A DNA stretch of 64,000 bases from Aselliscus stoliczkanus (GCA_033961575.1 CM066728.1:110192852-110256851); one strand, 5' to 3'; positions 1 to 12,066 are shown, counted from the first letter of the stretch. Notes: generated by a model from the sequence alone, not told the origin. Numbers and translations: made by a program.

Positions 1-2090
1 CAGCATGAGTTCCCTGGGGCTGCGGTGACAGATGACCACAGACTGGATGGCTTGAAAGGACAGAAACAGCTCTCACTGTTCAGGAGACCAAAAGTCTGAA
101 ATCAAGGTACCAGCAGAGTAGCTCCGTGTGGAGGTTCCCAGGGAGAGTCTAGCCGAGCCTTTCCCAGAGGGTGGTGCTGCCGGGACTGCAGTGCGAGTCA
201 CGTGCTGCTTCCCTCCAAGCTGCACCTGCTACGTGTGGTCTCTGCCCAGCGTGAGTCTGTCCTCACTTGGCCTCATAAGGACTCCATTCATGGGGTTTAG
301 GGTCCACCCTAACCCACGATGACCTCATCTTAGCTGATTTCATCTGCAAAAGCCCTTTTTCTGAATAAGGTCACATTTTGAGGTTCGGAATGGACATGAG
401 TTTTGGGGACACTGTTCAGGGCAGGGCATCATCTGTGAGCATGGTGGGGTGCCCCTCCTGAGAGCAGTCATGTGCAGCAGCATGGAGGGGTCTCAGGAAA
501 GGGATTTTGCATTTGGAGGGATTAAAGATGGGCTGCAAAGCATGGATGGGGTCCTCCAGGTGGAGATAGGCTCACCCTGGGAGGACATAGAAACACGTGA
601 GGAGAGACTCAGGTGGTGGGAGAGCCGGTCAGTTAGGGGCCACTGGGCCAATCTGACTAAGCACATGGGATGACAATCGGTCGCTCAGCTCAGCCTCCCA
701 ATCACTTCTTGTGCCTGGTCCTTGGGGGGCATGCTCAGCAAGCTCCTGTCCCTCATGGGCTCCAATTCCCAGTGCTGGACACTGATGTCCTTTCTAGGAA
801 AGCTGATGCAGACAAGTGCCATCTTGCCTATGGAATGGCTGCCCAGTTGACAGGTCACTAGAAGCAATTTTGCTACTGATATTATTTCCCCCTTCCCTCA
901 CGGGGCTGTTGGAGCCCAGTGATGCTTAGCACAGTGCTAGGGTGTAGAGGGTGGAGGCTCTCAGCAGGTGTCAGCCATGTCACTGCCTTGATTCCTGTGC
1001 ATGGTGGTGAGGCTCCCAGCAAGGAGCCTGGGAGCATCTTCCAGGGAGAGCTGGCAAGAGGGGGTCACAAGAGGCTGGTCACCACCGCAGAGGGGGACAC
1101 AGAGGCTGGCCGCCACTGCAGAGGGGGGTCACAGAGGCTGGTCACCACCGCAGAGGGGCACACAGAGGCTGGTGGCCACCACACACTCCATCACTCTGCC
1201 TGCATTCGCGTGTCTTCAGAAAGAAGAGAAAATTAGAAATAGGGTCTCGCTGTGCAAAGCAGAAGAAGGCTGGCTCCCTGGCCCACAGATTAGCAAGTCA
1301 GAAAATGTTCCACCCTTCCCTGGGGGTTCTGATCAAGACAAAGTGTCCCGTTCCCCCCACCCCCACCCCGCCCCCAGCCCCAAGCAGTGCCAGCACTCGG
1401 GGTTTGGCCAGCAGGGATGGCTTAAGGACATGTCAGCCCCTCCTGGAGTCAGAGGCGTGGGGTGTGGCCTGGAGAGGGCGGGATCAGAGACAGGTTAAGA
1501 GCACGGGGCACAGTGTGAGGGCTGCCAGGCCCCTGAGGCCGAGACAGGGCTAGGGAGGCGGGTGGGGTGACACCAGGAAGAGCGGGATTCCCCTTAGAGT
1601 CAAAGGAAGTGTGGCGGGGGGATGCAGGCGGGGACACCCAAAGCCCGGACACCACTCTGCAGACCTCACTGGGCTGGGGCTGCTCTACAGTCCCCAGAGC
1701 CCAGGCAGGACGCGACGATTCATGATAAACCTAATACAATCTCACAACCACCTACTTATTATTCTTGATATCCTGTTTCCTCCCTATTCATTCCTCTCCA
1801 GAGAATTCTGCCCAACTTTTACCAAAAATACCGCATGTTCCTACACTTAATTGGTGATGAGTTAGAGCGAAGCACGCATGCCCTAAAGGATTCAGTAGCG
1901 TTTGGAGATCACCGTCTCTGGAAAGCCACACACACTCCCAGGGATGTGGGCACCCGCAGCCGCTCTGCAGAGAGGGGCCAGGGACCGGCTCCATGGGCTT
2001 CACACCCCCACAGAACCCCCACTTGACCCAGCCACCAGGGTCAGACAAGGCCTCTGCCCACCCACCCTTCCGAATGCGGGGCCGCCCTAC
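1..2090 (-). other. ADAMTS16: ADAMTS16 intron, partial, after the last exon in the window
   Basis: GC-rich intron sequence. I looked for the final TSP1-6/PLAC exon on the minus strand and did not find its cysteine pattern. The stretch holds a 31-base minisatellite (1071-1182) and C-rich runs near 1350-1375 and nothing else I can name. Short open frames on both strands reflect GC content. Confidence 0.8.
1071..1182. repeat. Minisatellite, about 31-bp unit, 3.6 copies
   Basis: The unit begins GAGGCTGGTCACCACCGCAG. Copies start at 1071, 1102, 1134 and 1165, with 31-32 base spacing and scattered substitutions. It is non-coding and intronic. Confidence 0.85.
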
Positions 2091-2315
2091 CTGGGACCAG
2101 GGCGAGGCAAACCAGCTGGCCCGTGGGGGGCCTGCGGCAGCAAACTCGGGGTGCTTGGGGCAGGGGAACAGGGCGCAGGTGCGCTGCAGCTGCAGGTCGG
2201 GCTGCGGCAGGCGCAAGCACTTCTTGGCGGCCAGCTCTCGGTACTTTCCAGAAACGTACTTTTCAGCACATTTTAAGAATCTTTCCTGTGTTCCTCCTTC
2301 ACATGTGACAGAGCA
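2091..2315 (-). CDS. ADAMTS16: ADAMTS16 exon: TSP1 repeat 5 and start of repeat 6
   Basis: This 225-nt exon has 75 codons and is phase 0 at both ends. It starts CSVTCEGGTQERFLKCAEKY, then VSGKYRELAAKKC, then RTCALFPCPKHPEFAAAGPP, and ends SWFASPWSQ. The last motif is the Trp-rich start of TSP1-6, whose cysteines and the PLAC domain must lie in exons before base 1. The acceptor is TCTTTTTAG after a long T-rich tract and the donor is CAG|GTAGGG. The linker between TSP1-5 and TSP1-6 is rich in Ala and Pro, as in the human protein. Confidence 0.95.
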
Positions 2316-3205
2316 CTAAAAAGAAAAGAAAACAAAACAAATGGGTGAAAAATATCTCTTCTGAGGTGACTCTTTGTTTTACAGAATCCTTGAGTCACAC
2401 TACCTCGTGATTCTATCAGCTCGAACATTACACAAGTGTAAACACTCAATGGAATTTATTAGCATTTCAAGGCATTAAGGAATCTGTCGTAAAAAGGAGG
2501 ACCTTGAGGCCAGGGTGGCCTAGCTTTGGGGCTGTAAGGAGAGCAGAGAAATCAGAAACCCTGAAGGGAGAGATTCCAAAGTTATTATTTCACATAAAGA
2601 CGCTGGCCTGTAGCTGGTATTAGAATGCGCTGAAATTTAACACGTCAGACATGAGGTGAAGCTGGGAGCTGGGGGGATTGCCACCACCTTTCTGCAGCAT
2701 GAAGCCGGCCCCAGCACAGGGCAGGCGGACCAAACCCAGACAGGGCACAGACAGCCCTTTTCCCCAGAAAGCCCAGTGCTCACGTCCAGAGAGCAAGCAC
2801 TGGGTCCCCAGCGAAGCGGACTCCAGGCCTGAGCTATCACTCCTGCGGGACACCCTGGAGTCTGCAGAGGGGCCCTGGGCCAAGCAGCGGGCCAGGCAGA
2901 GGCCATGGCTGCAGGTAACGCAGAGAGGACATGGAAGCACAAGGCACACCGTGTACCAGACCGCAGGGCTTGGGGGGCCTGGGGAGTCCCAGTGCCAGGC
3001 TGCGGGGGCGGGCGGTGTGGAGCCTGATGGGTGATTCCATCTCTTCCGCAGTGCTGGCGTCCAGGTGACCACACCTGCCAGGCTTCTGGCCTGGCACACC
3101 CATGCTCAGGTGTGACTTAGGGGTGTGCTTGTGGGTGTCCTGATGCCAAGATGGAGACAGAACTGGGGGACACTGAGGCATGGCCCAAGAGAGAAGCTGA
3201 GCGCA

Positions 3206-3242
3206 TGTGTGTGTGTGTGACTATGTGTGTGTGACTGTGTGT

Positions 3243-3273
<31 letters not shown>

Positions 3274-3279
3274 AGCATG
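3206..3279. repeat. (TG)n microsatellite, interrupted
   Basis: TG dinucleotide tract broken by ACTA, ACTG and AGTG interruptions. The longest pure run is about 11 repeats near 3250-3272. Confidence 0.9.
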
Positions 3280-3990
3280 TGCTTAATTATCAGGGTGGGG
3301 ACTTCCCCCTGTACACCGCCCACAGATCACACAGCTGGGGTCACTATGGAAATGCCTCCCAGGGAAAGGCACAGGAAGAAACGTCTTTTCTAAGGACCTT
3401 GTGAGTCAGTCCTAGGAGACCCTGGCATACCTGTGGCCCAGGGGACAGAACTTGGAGTCACCTCAGCCACTGCAGGCGTGCTTCAGAGAGTGACCATGCT
3501 TTTACTTTTCAGTGGAAAGCTGAGATGGTGTCTCATGGGGTTAAGTGGCCTGCTTGGCCCAGCCACCCCTTTGTTGCCTGACTCCCACCACCATCCCAAA
3601 TACAGCGCCACTCCAGGTATGGGCTGGAGGGAGCAAGGAGGGGGTCAGGGACCCAGGGGCTTTCTTCCCACAGCGGCTGCAGGAATGCAGACAGGCAGCC
3701 CTGGGGCGACGGGCAGATGAGGTCTCTTAATCCCGGTTCCCATGGGTTCCTGCTCTGTGGGGTGATGCTGTCACTGTGCTGTTGGCTTTCTGGTGTCCTT
3801 CTGGGGTTTACTGACACCTCCAGCTCTGAGAAGATGCACACCGTGGTTAGGGAGCTTCTGACATGCCTTCAGGCAGACCCTGCACATGTGCCGCAGGGGT
3901 GGGGATCCGGGTGGTGGGGGCGATGGGGGTGCCCTGCCCCTCCCCTGCGGGAGGCTGCGCGGGCGGAGCTGGCAGCTCTGTCTGCACCTC

Positions 3991-4033
3991 CACTCACTCA
4001 CTCACTCACTCACTCACTCACTCACTCACTCAC
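3991..4033. repeat. (ACTC)n microsatellite
   Basis: About ten uninterrupted ACTC tetranucleotide units, likely polymorphic in length. Confidence 0.92.
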
Positions 4034-4646
4034 ATGTTGCCCCAGCCCTCAGTTGGGCCAAAGCTAGTCATGAAACTGTTAACACTCCAAACTCCTGTTA
4101 CTAAGTTCTAGCGCCGCCAGCAGAGCCAGCACAGTCCCCAAACGGTAAAGATAAGGGGACTCGCTGGCCTTCAGCGCACAGGGTGTAGATCCCAGCAAAC
4201 CCAACAGGAGTGGCTTCTTCCCGCCGCCGTGGACACGGGACTCAGGAAGCATTCGTGACTTTTCCCAGGTGACGCACCCTCCTCCTGCTCTGTGCTGTGT
4301 AAGCACTTCCTGGGACCTGGCGTACACGGGTCCCTGTGACCCCACTGTCAGCGTGCTGTGTGCCCGACTCTCACACTTGCACCCCGTTCACCCACTCATC
4401 CTCGTCTCAACACCAATGGAGTGACGGCCTCGTGGAGTCACCGCGTGGGCTGCCCCAGGACAGGACCTGGAAGCCGAAAGCCTTGTCTAGGGGTGGGGTG
4501 CCTTGCGAGACTGAAGCCCCAGGGTAGGGGGCAGAGACATAGAGGAAAAGGGGTGGAGCAGGAGCGGGGAGCAGCGAGAGCCGGTAAGGAGGGGCAGCCC
4601 TCGGGGAAGGCTGGCCGCCCAGCTCTGTCTGGACCCGCGCACCTAC

Positions 4647-4841
4647 CTGGGACCAGGCGGACACGAGCCACTGCAGTTTCTTGTGCTTGTGGCAGCGCTG
4701 AAGCAGACAGACTTCGTGGGTCCTGGGCCTGGGCTCTGAGCCGCAGAGGACATCGGGCAGCAGTTGGGCCCTGGCCGAGGGGCTGGTGCTCTTGCAGGCC
4801 ACGGACCTCTTCCTCCACCCCTTCCCGCAAGTCCGAGAGCA
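4647..4841 (-). CDS. ADAMTS16: ADAMTS16 exon: TSP1 repeat 4 and start of repeat 5
   Basis: This 195-nt exon has 65 codons and is phase 0 at both ends. It starts CSRTCGKGWRKRSVACKST, continues SARAQLLPDVLC and HEVCLLQRCHKHKKLQWLV, and ends SAWSQ just before the first cysteine of TSP1-5. CSRTCGK lacks the second Gly of the O-fucosylation consensus CSxTCGG, so modification here is uncertain. The acceptor is CCCTGTGCAG and the donor is CAG|GTAGGT. Only 161 bases separate it from the preceding exon. The plus strand opposite these exons is open for 316 codons, an artefact of GC-rich coding sequence. Confidence 0.96.
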
Positions 4842-5002
4842 CTGCACAGGGACAGGGAGCATTGGCGCCCAGCAACGCACGGGGCAGGCCTTGCTGGGGT
4901 CCCAGGCGCAGGCCCTGGAAGGCCTGGCGAGAGCCCAGCTGTGTTCCACGGGGGCGGGGGAGGCCCAGCCGCCGCCCCCCACACCAACCCCGCCCAAGTT
5001 AC
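4842..5002 (-). other. ADAMTS16: Very short ADAMTS16 intron, 161 bp
   Basis: This GC-rich intron has GTAACT at its 5' end and CCCTGTGCAG at its 3' end. On the transcript strand it contains G-rich and C-rich runs, typical of short introns spliced by intron definition. No other feature fits in it. Confidence 0.92.
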
Positions 5003-5204
5003 CTCTGCCCAGGGCCCACTGCTCCACGTGGGAGGGCAGCTCTGGGGGTGGCAGGCCTGGCGGCCGGAGGGAACGGGCTGCGGGCACAGACTGGAGGAGA
5101 CCCGCTCGGATCTGTAGTGGGCCCGTCGCAAGCACTGGACTACTCGGCTTTGCGTGCCACCACCACACGTCCGGCTGCAGGTGCTCCAGTTACCCACGGA
5201 CCAG
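5003..5204 (-). CDS. ADAMTS16: ADAMTS16 exon: TSP1 repeat 3 and start of repeat 4
   Basis: This 202-nt exon has one base completing Ser, then 67 codons. It reads [20 protein letters not shown], containing a Trp motif, an NWS sequon and the O-fucose motif. It then has CLRRAHYRSERVSSSLC and ends CPPTWSSGPWAE, the start of TSP1-4. The exon ends exactly before the first cysteine of TSP1-4 in phase 0, a pattern repeated by the next two exons. The acceptor is TCCCTTCCCAG and the donor is GAG|GTAACT. Base composition is strongly GC-rich compared with the upstream exons. Confidence 0.96.
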
Positions 5205-5482
5205 CTGGGAAGGGACAAAGACCTATGGTGATGGACGGTGCCACCTGCCCAGGAGAAGACGCCATGCCTGTCCGGTGGCGGCTGACGTGGCTTCCCATCT
5301 ACAGTTGACACATACATAGTTATTTTCAGTTGGCCCAGAGGTCTCTCCTGGTCCCAGTGGCTTCTCACTTCCTTCATTAGCTTTCCTGGTTGTCATTCTT
5401 CCCCCTCCCCCGGAGTTCCGGGCCACCCGTACTTGGAAACAATGCCCTTCAACATGGCTTATCTGTTCTCCCTCTAACTGCT

Positions 5483-5880
5483 TTTTTAATGGAAAACTTC
5501 GTATGCAAACATAAAGGCCCTCCTTGTCTCATCCACCCAACTTCAACAATTACCAACATATGCCCCCGACACGATGGCATTGTGAAGCACGTTCTAGACC
5601 TGTAAATATTTTCAATATGCATCTCTGAAAGATTAGGATTCTTTTTTTTTTAAAACATAACCACAATACCATATGACATCTAAAGAATTGACAATCATCC
5701 CGTAATATCACCATACGTTCAGTGTCCCATCTGCAGTCGTGTCACAAATGTCATAGGCTAATCTGCTTGTTGGAATCAGAACCCAAATGAAGCCCGCAAT
5801 CTGCCATTGGTAGATGTGTCTTTCTTCTCCTTTGGTTTATAGGTTCATTCTTATAATCTCATTTATTTTTCTCTTTGTTT
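5483..5880. mobile_element. Old interspersed repeat fragment, probably L1M-derived
   Basis: The text around CACCCAACTTCAACAATTACCAAC, then GTAAATATTTTCAATATGCATCTCTGAAAGAT, then AAAACATAACCACAATACCAT is one I remember as a high-copy mammalian repeat from ancient LINE-1 non-coding sequence. The copy is diverged. Subfamily and orientation are not certain. Confidence 0.5.
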
Positions 5881-6210
5881 TATTTAAAAAATTTAAAATA
5901 CTTAAATTTTATTTAATTATTTATTTTTAAAACACTATAATAGATCATTTTATTCACATGAAAAAAAACCAAAGGATGTCAGATCTGAAGGAATTTTTCT
6001 GTATCAACTGTGGAAATGCTTCCATTTTTTCACGGTGAACAAAATCACTCCTTTTTGTTTCATGTTCAACTGTGTAAATGATGGACCCTCGCTACAAAAT
6101 TGTGCGCTGTTATGGCTGTGGTGCTGCTTTCTGCACGTGGTACCTCTTGGTTGCTTCCTGTTGTTTTTACATTTTTTCGGATTCCTTGCAGTTACTCTTT
6201 CGGCTGTGTT

Positions 6211-6299
6211 GCCTTATACATTATAATTGTGGTGTTCAAGCCTCATAAATTATAATTGGGGTGTCCACACCTTATACATTATAATTGGGGGTGTCCATG
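6211..6299. repeat. Tandem repeat, 30-bp unit, 3 copies
   Basis: Three adjacent copies of a unit like CCTTATACATTATAATTGGG followed by GTGTCCA start at 6211, 6240 and 6270. The AT-rich core is flanked by GGGGTGTCC. Mismatches between copies are few. Confidence 0.85.
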
Positions 6300-8360
6300 C
6301 TGGGGTTGCAAAGACACCTTGGCTGCTCTCAGGCTCTTGACACCCCGTTCTTCTCTGCCATTTTAAGCTTTTCCAAATAGGTTGACCCAGTCTCTGCCCT
6401 TCTCTTAACTGCATGCCATTAAGAAATCATCCTGAACCAAGGTCATTCATTGGCATCTGGAAACGCCAATGTCTGTTTTGATTCACAGGCAGAGCTCTGG
6501 GGGAATGTCTTGATTTCAGCTCGTGAAAGAGTCAAAACGCACACGCGCTTCCGTGCTGACAGTTCCGTGAGCTTCTGCGAAGTGTGCTGACCGGGCCAGA
6601 CGGCCCGCTCCATTCTGGTTCCCTAAGCCTGCCAGGCGGAACAGGCAGGCAGCTGGAGCGACCCCAGCCGGCCTCTGGGCTTCCCTGGCCAAGGTCCCCT
6701 CACAGCCACACGGGCAGGGAGGGCTCTCAGTGCTGCCCCAGGGGACGCCTTTCAGGAGGCATCTCCTGGCACCATTTGTTGAAGCTTCAAGATCCCTAAT
6801 TGCCAATCGTCATGATTATTTCTCAGTAAAATGGCTTTCCCCTTCCTATTTAAAAAAAAAAATAACATTTCGGTTTTGGTTATTTAAAGTTTTCTTTGAA
6901 AATGCTCATTTCCAACAAGGGTATTTGATTAAAACACCCTGCCACGAGATGCCAGGCAGGCAGCCGCAGTGCTCTAATACCATTCAGACTCAGGCCACCT
7001 GCCCTGGGTGCGGACCAGAGCGGGCTGCTGGCCCTGTCACCGACTTAGCATCAGCGAGTCTCTCAGAGAATGCATAACGGGCAGCTCCATTTTAGAATTT
7101 AGTTTCAGTTTCATTTTTCTGATGATCCTTTTTTAGTTTTGACACTAAGTGTGGGTTGTTCTATTTTCAGGAGGTAGTCTTTCATGACTCAATAAAGACA
7201 TGAAATCATGACAGGGCAGCACCCCTGTCTCAACATGACCCCATAACAAGGTGTGATAAACCCTAGGTGCTCACAGCTGACTTTAGCGCAGGAACGCGTT
7301 CATTCTGGATGCAGTGAAAGACGGCGTTGAAACACATTCCTTTTCCCCGCGAGTGGGCTCATGCACATGTGACCATCACATGTCAGTGTATCCATCACAG
7401 CTTTCAGGGAGGCTGCTACTAATCAAATCATCCACTTTCATGTCACTCAGTGATTAAAAACCTGTGCAACTGTGATCAGGGACACTCACACACTCACATC
7501 TGTGCCCGGGGTGGGGGGGAGGGCTAAGGCGGCCGTCCCCGTGGTCCAACAGCACGGGACTGTGTGAAATCTGAAGACAGAGAACCTTTTCTTCATGTGA
7601 CGCTACAGCACCCTCACATGTGTAAGCGATTTGAGATCTTCTGCCCTTTTCTTCTAAATGAAATGTTTTCAAGATAGCAGGGCATATCCAACAATAAACA
7701 GATGCCACTTTGAGAAATCTGCTTTTTCCACTGGGAAGTGATAAGTTGAGTTAAAGCTGAGCACCGGCAGAATCAGCTGAAAGCACAGCCATCAAGGTCA
7801 GAGAAGGTGGGAGGACCAGGAAGGAGAGAAACTGGCTTTCTGAGCCCATCTGGGCATTGGCCACGGGCCCTTTGCTCGTCCCCCCATCTGCAGATTTGGA
7901 ATTTATTATTGGTCTGTGTCAGAGGACGCTTCGTCAGCATCTAGCGAAGCAAGCTGCACTCCAGGCAAGTACAGAGGCAAAAGCTCAGCTCCGCAAGAGC
8001 CAGTGGCCTTGGTAATCACATGAGTAAGTTAATGGTGTTGCGGTACCAGATTCACTGGGTAAGCAGATGGGCTCTACTCACTCTCAAGCTCTGCCTTCTA
8101 GAATAAGGCACTTGGTCTCCAAACCCATCTAGAGTTCACTAGAAAGGGCGTGATGGAGGACAGCACCCTTCCTCATCTCTGCCTCCTGTCAGTTGTATCT
8201 TAGGAAAGTGCCTCTTGGATTTTTAAGCAGAATGTGACTCCTCATTGGTACAATAAATACATATTTGAAAACTCAACCTGCTCCCCCTCAAAAAAACAAA
8301 AACAAAAACAAAAAGACATTACAGCAGCATTCTGGACACGCCCTCCCGCCCCCCACCACG
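6300..8360. other. Intronic stretch without recognised elements
   Basis: Mostly unique-looking sequence of mixed composition. A short A-rich run (AAAAAC units) lies at 8289-8315. No exon, RNA gene or clear transposon was recognised. Confidence 0.5.
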
Positions 8361-8531
8361 GTCTGTTAGCAGGGCGTTCTGCACAGGCCGTCTGTTAGCA
8401 GGGCGTTCTGCACAGGCCGTCTGTTAGCAGGGCGTTCTGCACAGGCCGTCTGTTAGCAGGGCGTTCTGCACAGGCCGTCTGTTAGCAGGGCGTTCTGCAT
8501 AGACAGACTGTCTGTTAGCAGGGCGTTCTGC
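8361..8531. repeat. Minisatellite, 29-bp unit, 6 copies
   Basis: The unit is GTCTGTTAGCAGGGCGTTCT followed by GCACAGGCC. Copies start at 8361, 8390, 8419, 8448, 8477 and 8510. The first four are identical, the fifth has a variant 3' end extended by four bases, and the last is partial. Confidence 0.95.
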
Positions 8532-11500
8532 GGACTGGCCCTGCGTGGCCCCTCGGAACTGACAGTTGATTACTGACTGGTTGGCAAGGAGAGGCCAGGC
8601 TTCAGAAAACAGGGACCTCGCTGGGGGCTGCAGACCCTTGTCGCCAGCACTTGGAAGCTGTTGCCTGACAGTTCCTTCTTTTGCTCAGCCTCAAAAGGCA
8701 ACCCACTCCCTGGGCTTGTGAAATTGGAGGGCAGATTTGTAAGGACCCAGAGGCACTGAGTCTTGTTTCCTCTTCAGATGTAGCATTTCTTCTCTGGATC
8801 ACATCACACCAAAGCAAAGAACATCAAAAGTTTTCCCCAAAGGAAACACTGTGGGTGTTAATTTTATGGATGGTGAGAAGACAAAGGTATGCACATTTTT
8901 ACTATTAAGGGGCTAACGTGCTATTTACCAGAGGTATCTGTCTCGCTATTCAGTCCTCAGATGCTATCTTAAGAAGAACCAGTAAGATCTACAGACCTTT
9001 CATTTACATGAGGAAAGAGGAAACATAGAATTATGAGGAACATGGAGATAATAGAAGCTGACATCACTGTGCCACACAGCCTCGTCAATTCCCCGTTTCA
9101 GCAAAAATCCTCCTTCTGAAGGATCTTCTCTCTGCGGACCACTGAGAGCGTTTGCAGCCCACTAACTCAGACGAAAACTTTCAGCTCATAAAAGGTGAAA
9201 GGGGAATCATTAGATTCAAATGACAATGAGGCTCTTCTCTGCGAGGCTGCACCTCCATCCAGTTTCCACGGAAAATTGGGAAAAAGAAGGCTGAGTGTCA
9301 GGCTGGAAAGGACTTCACAAATGATGGACTTTACCAGGCGCGTCTTACGTGTGGGCAGCTGAGCCCCTGGAAGCAAGGGCAGGGCTGTCACGGAGGCAGT
9401 GGAAGATGCGAACAGGAGGGGCAGACCCCCCCAGTGCCCGTCTCAGCCTTCACCCCTACTCTGCTGGGAAGAATAAGCGTCTTTTCCGTCATCAGATTCC
9501 AACGTGGGGAGGACAACGCTCTCTTGCTCCTGTTCCAAACCCATTCAACATCCATGGAGCCAACAGTTTATATCACAAGCACCTTTGCTATGGAATAAAA
9601 AGTAGTGGGTGGTAACTCCATACAGTAGAGCAATTAGCAACCCAGACCAGGTTGCAAGTGAAACCCAGTACTGTCTGAACGGGAGGTACCCCCTCCACTT
9701 GACCCGGTCTAACGGTCTAGTCGCCTGTGACCCAGCAGGTGCTACGGCAGTGTGTCCCGATCCACAGCTGGCTGGTGGGGCTCTCACACACCCATGTGTT
9801 CCTGGCCTCTCCTCCACTCTGCAGGAATCACAAATCTGGGATGTGGGGGTGGGGGAGGGGGTCGGCATCAGAATGCTCACCAAGCCCTCCCTGGTCCAGC
9901 CTGGTGGTCAAAATGACAGGGTTGGGGACATGACTCTAAGAAGTGCGACATCCCGCTCTTCGGGGCCGTCCCGGGCACTGGACCCTGCCATCGGGCACCG
10001 CCCTCCCTCCCCTTGTAGTAAAGGTGTGTTGATGTTATTTTTTAACTATTGTGATAGTCTACTATTAGGATGTGCCAATAAAACTTGGGGGCGGGGAGCC
10101 TCGTGCGTAAGTTCTTTGGGAGGAAGGGAGACACTTTACTTCCTGTCACTGGCGTACCAGACGGGCCCTCCAGGGTCCGCAGTGGGCCAGCCCACCTGGT
10201 TTGTGAGCTTGTGCCGTGGGGCAGCTCCTAGCCCCCAGCGCTGGGCTCAGGCAAGCTTAAGCTCCTTCCCGAAGGAGGTCAACCCCAGAACCAAAGGCGG
10301 ACCGGAGCTGCTCCCTGTATACGGACCTGTCCAGCCTTGCAATGAAGAGCTCTGAGAAGTAAAGGTAACCACGCCCAACGCTGACGCCTTCTAAGCCCCC
10401 CAATCACCCAGCTGGAGAGCTGGGGAGACATGTCTCCCCGGGGATGGCTCTGTGGTACAAGGTCTTGGTAAACTTACATTTTGTTTGGACACCGAAGGTT
10501 CTGGTAGTGGAGGAATTCATACCTGGAGACATTGTGTAGGGTACAAAAATCCCTCTTTTACGTAAACATCCTGCCACCCAAGCAGACAGGTGGCTCTCCC
10601 CCGGGCAGGACCAATGTAAGTTCCTACACGAGGCTCCCCAGCTCTCTGACCTCAGAAGGACAAGCGGTAGGACAGTCCCGGACGGTTTCTGTCCTGGGGA
10701 CCCACTACGTCTGTCTGCTCTTCTCTCCACACCAGACTCACCGCTCCCACCTTCGTAACTCATCTGAACGACCGGTGAGACTCAGGAGGCTGCCGCATTC
10801 TCTTGGTGACACAGCCTGGCTGCCGCCCGCACTGTGCTGAGCCCGGGTGAGGGCTCGCCCTGCCCACAGCTGTCCACATCCTTCTGTTGCCCCGGCGACA
10901 CACGGGAGCACACGCAACCCGCCGAGCCCTCGTCCTCACCTGCTCCTGCCAGCTGCATTTGTTTCTGGAATTGTGTGATGTAGTGAAGTTGGTGTGGCCC
11001 GATGAAATGTGAGCATGACAAATGAGACGCTCGTTTCTATGAAAACGAGGCCGAATCTCTGGGATGACTCAGTGCAGGCCAGTCACTAAGCGGAACTGCT
11101 GTCAGCTCAGGCGTGGCGGAGGCCAAAGTAAAACACAGAGAAAAAATTAGAGAGTAAAAATAACTTTGCACTTGGATGAAGGGGCCAGTTTTGCCTTTCT
11201 TGAAAGCAACTCAAACTGGACGTCATAGCTGTTGGGCATATTTAATACAAATAATCAGCTGAGGTCTTTATTAGGCAGATCCCTGTCAAAATAAGCTATG
11301 GCCATAACTAAAACAATTAATAAATGGAGGCATCTGCATGTATTTTCAGTGAAAATAAAGATTCAAAGTGTGTGTGTATGTGCATGCATGTGTATATATT
11401 TTTAAATGTTTTTCCCTTAAGCTACTTTTTACTCAGTAGGTTGAATAAGAGCCTCTTCTACCTGGTGAGAAGGCCCCGAACCTCTCCACTAAGACCCTCT

Positions 11501-12066
11501 CCTGTGTAACCCCGCTCACGAGCATCCCTGTCTGATGTGATGGAAACCTGAGCCACCGGTCCCCGGCCTCACCCTGCTGCCTTGCATGGACACTGAAGGC
11601 AGTGGGGCTCCCTGGCTTCCTTCCCCAGCCCTTCCTACGTCTCAGCAAACCACAGACCCTCCTTCCTGAGCATCCGTGTACCTCAGGCTGTACCCCTGTA
11701 CTCGGGCCGCATGCAGGTCTAATGGTTCACGTTCTGTGTCAGCTCTGCTGGACCACGGCACTCGGATACTTGCTCAGACATTATTCCACGTGTGCCTGGG
11801 TCGGTACTTTTATAGAAGCAGTTCACATTTAAATCAGCATTTACTTTGTGTAAAGTGGACTGCCCTCCATTACGTGGGTGGGTCTTGTCCAATCAGTTGC
11901 AGGCCTTCATAGAAAAAACACAAGACTGACCTTGCCCAGAAGAAAAGGGAATTCTGCTAGAACTGCAGAATCAGTTCTTCCCTGGGTCTCCAGCCTGCTG
12001 ACCCATCCGCAGATTTGGGACTTGCCAGCCTCCGTAACTCCATGAGCCAGTTCCTTAAAATCTCTG

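Larger units (their letters stand above)
2316..4646 (-). other. ADAMTS16: ADAMTS16 intron, 2.3 kb
   Basis: Intron between the TSP1-4 and TSP1-5 exons. It holds a (TG)n microsatellite and an (ACTC)n microsatellite. The rest is GC-rich unique-looking sequence in which I see no exon or clear interspersed repeat. Confidence 0.85.

Noticed and set aside
2620..3099. Minus-strand open frames of 145-159 codons downstream of the 4647-4841 exon
   Set aside because: They do not contain TSP1 cysteines or tryptophans in register and are opposed by other open frames. GC content explains them.
4358..5308. 316-codon open frame on the plus strand
   Set aside because: It lies directly opposite two ADAMTS16 exons and the short intron between them. 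GC-rich coding sequence often leaves the antisense strand open, and the product is Arg/Pro/Gly-rich with no domain.
8361..8531. Regularly spaced direct repeats considered as CRISPR-like
   Set aside because: Units are head to tail without unique spacers, and the genome is mammalian. It is a minisatellite.
9609..10355. 248-codon open frame on the plus strand as a gene
   Set aside because: No recognisable domain, signal or homology from memory. Low-complexity composition, with an unrelated open frame on the opposite strand.
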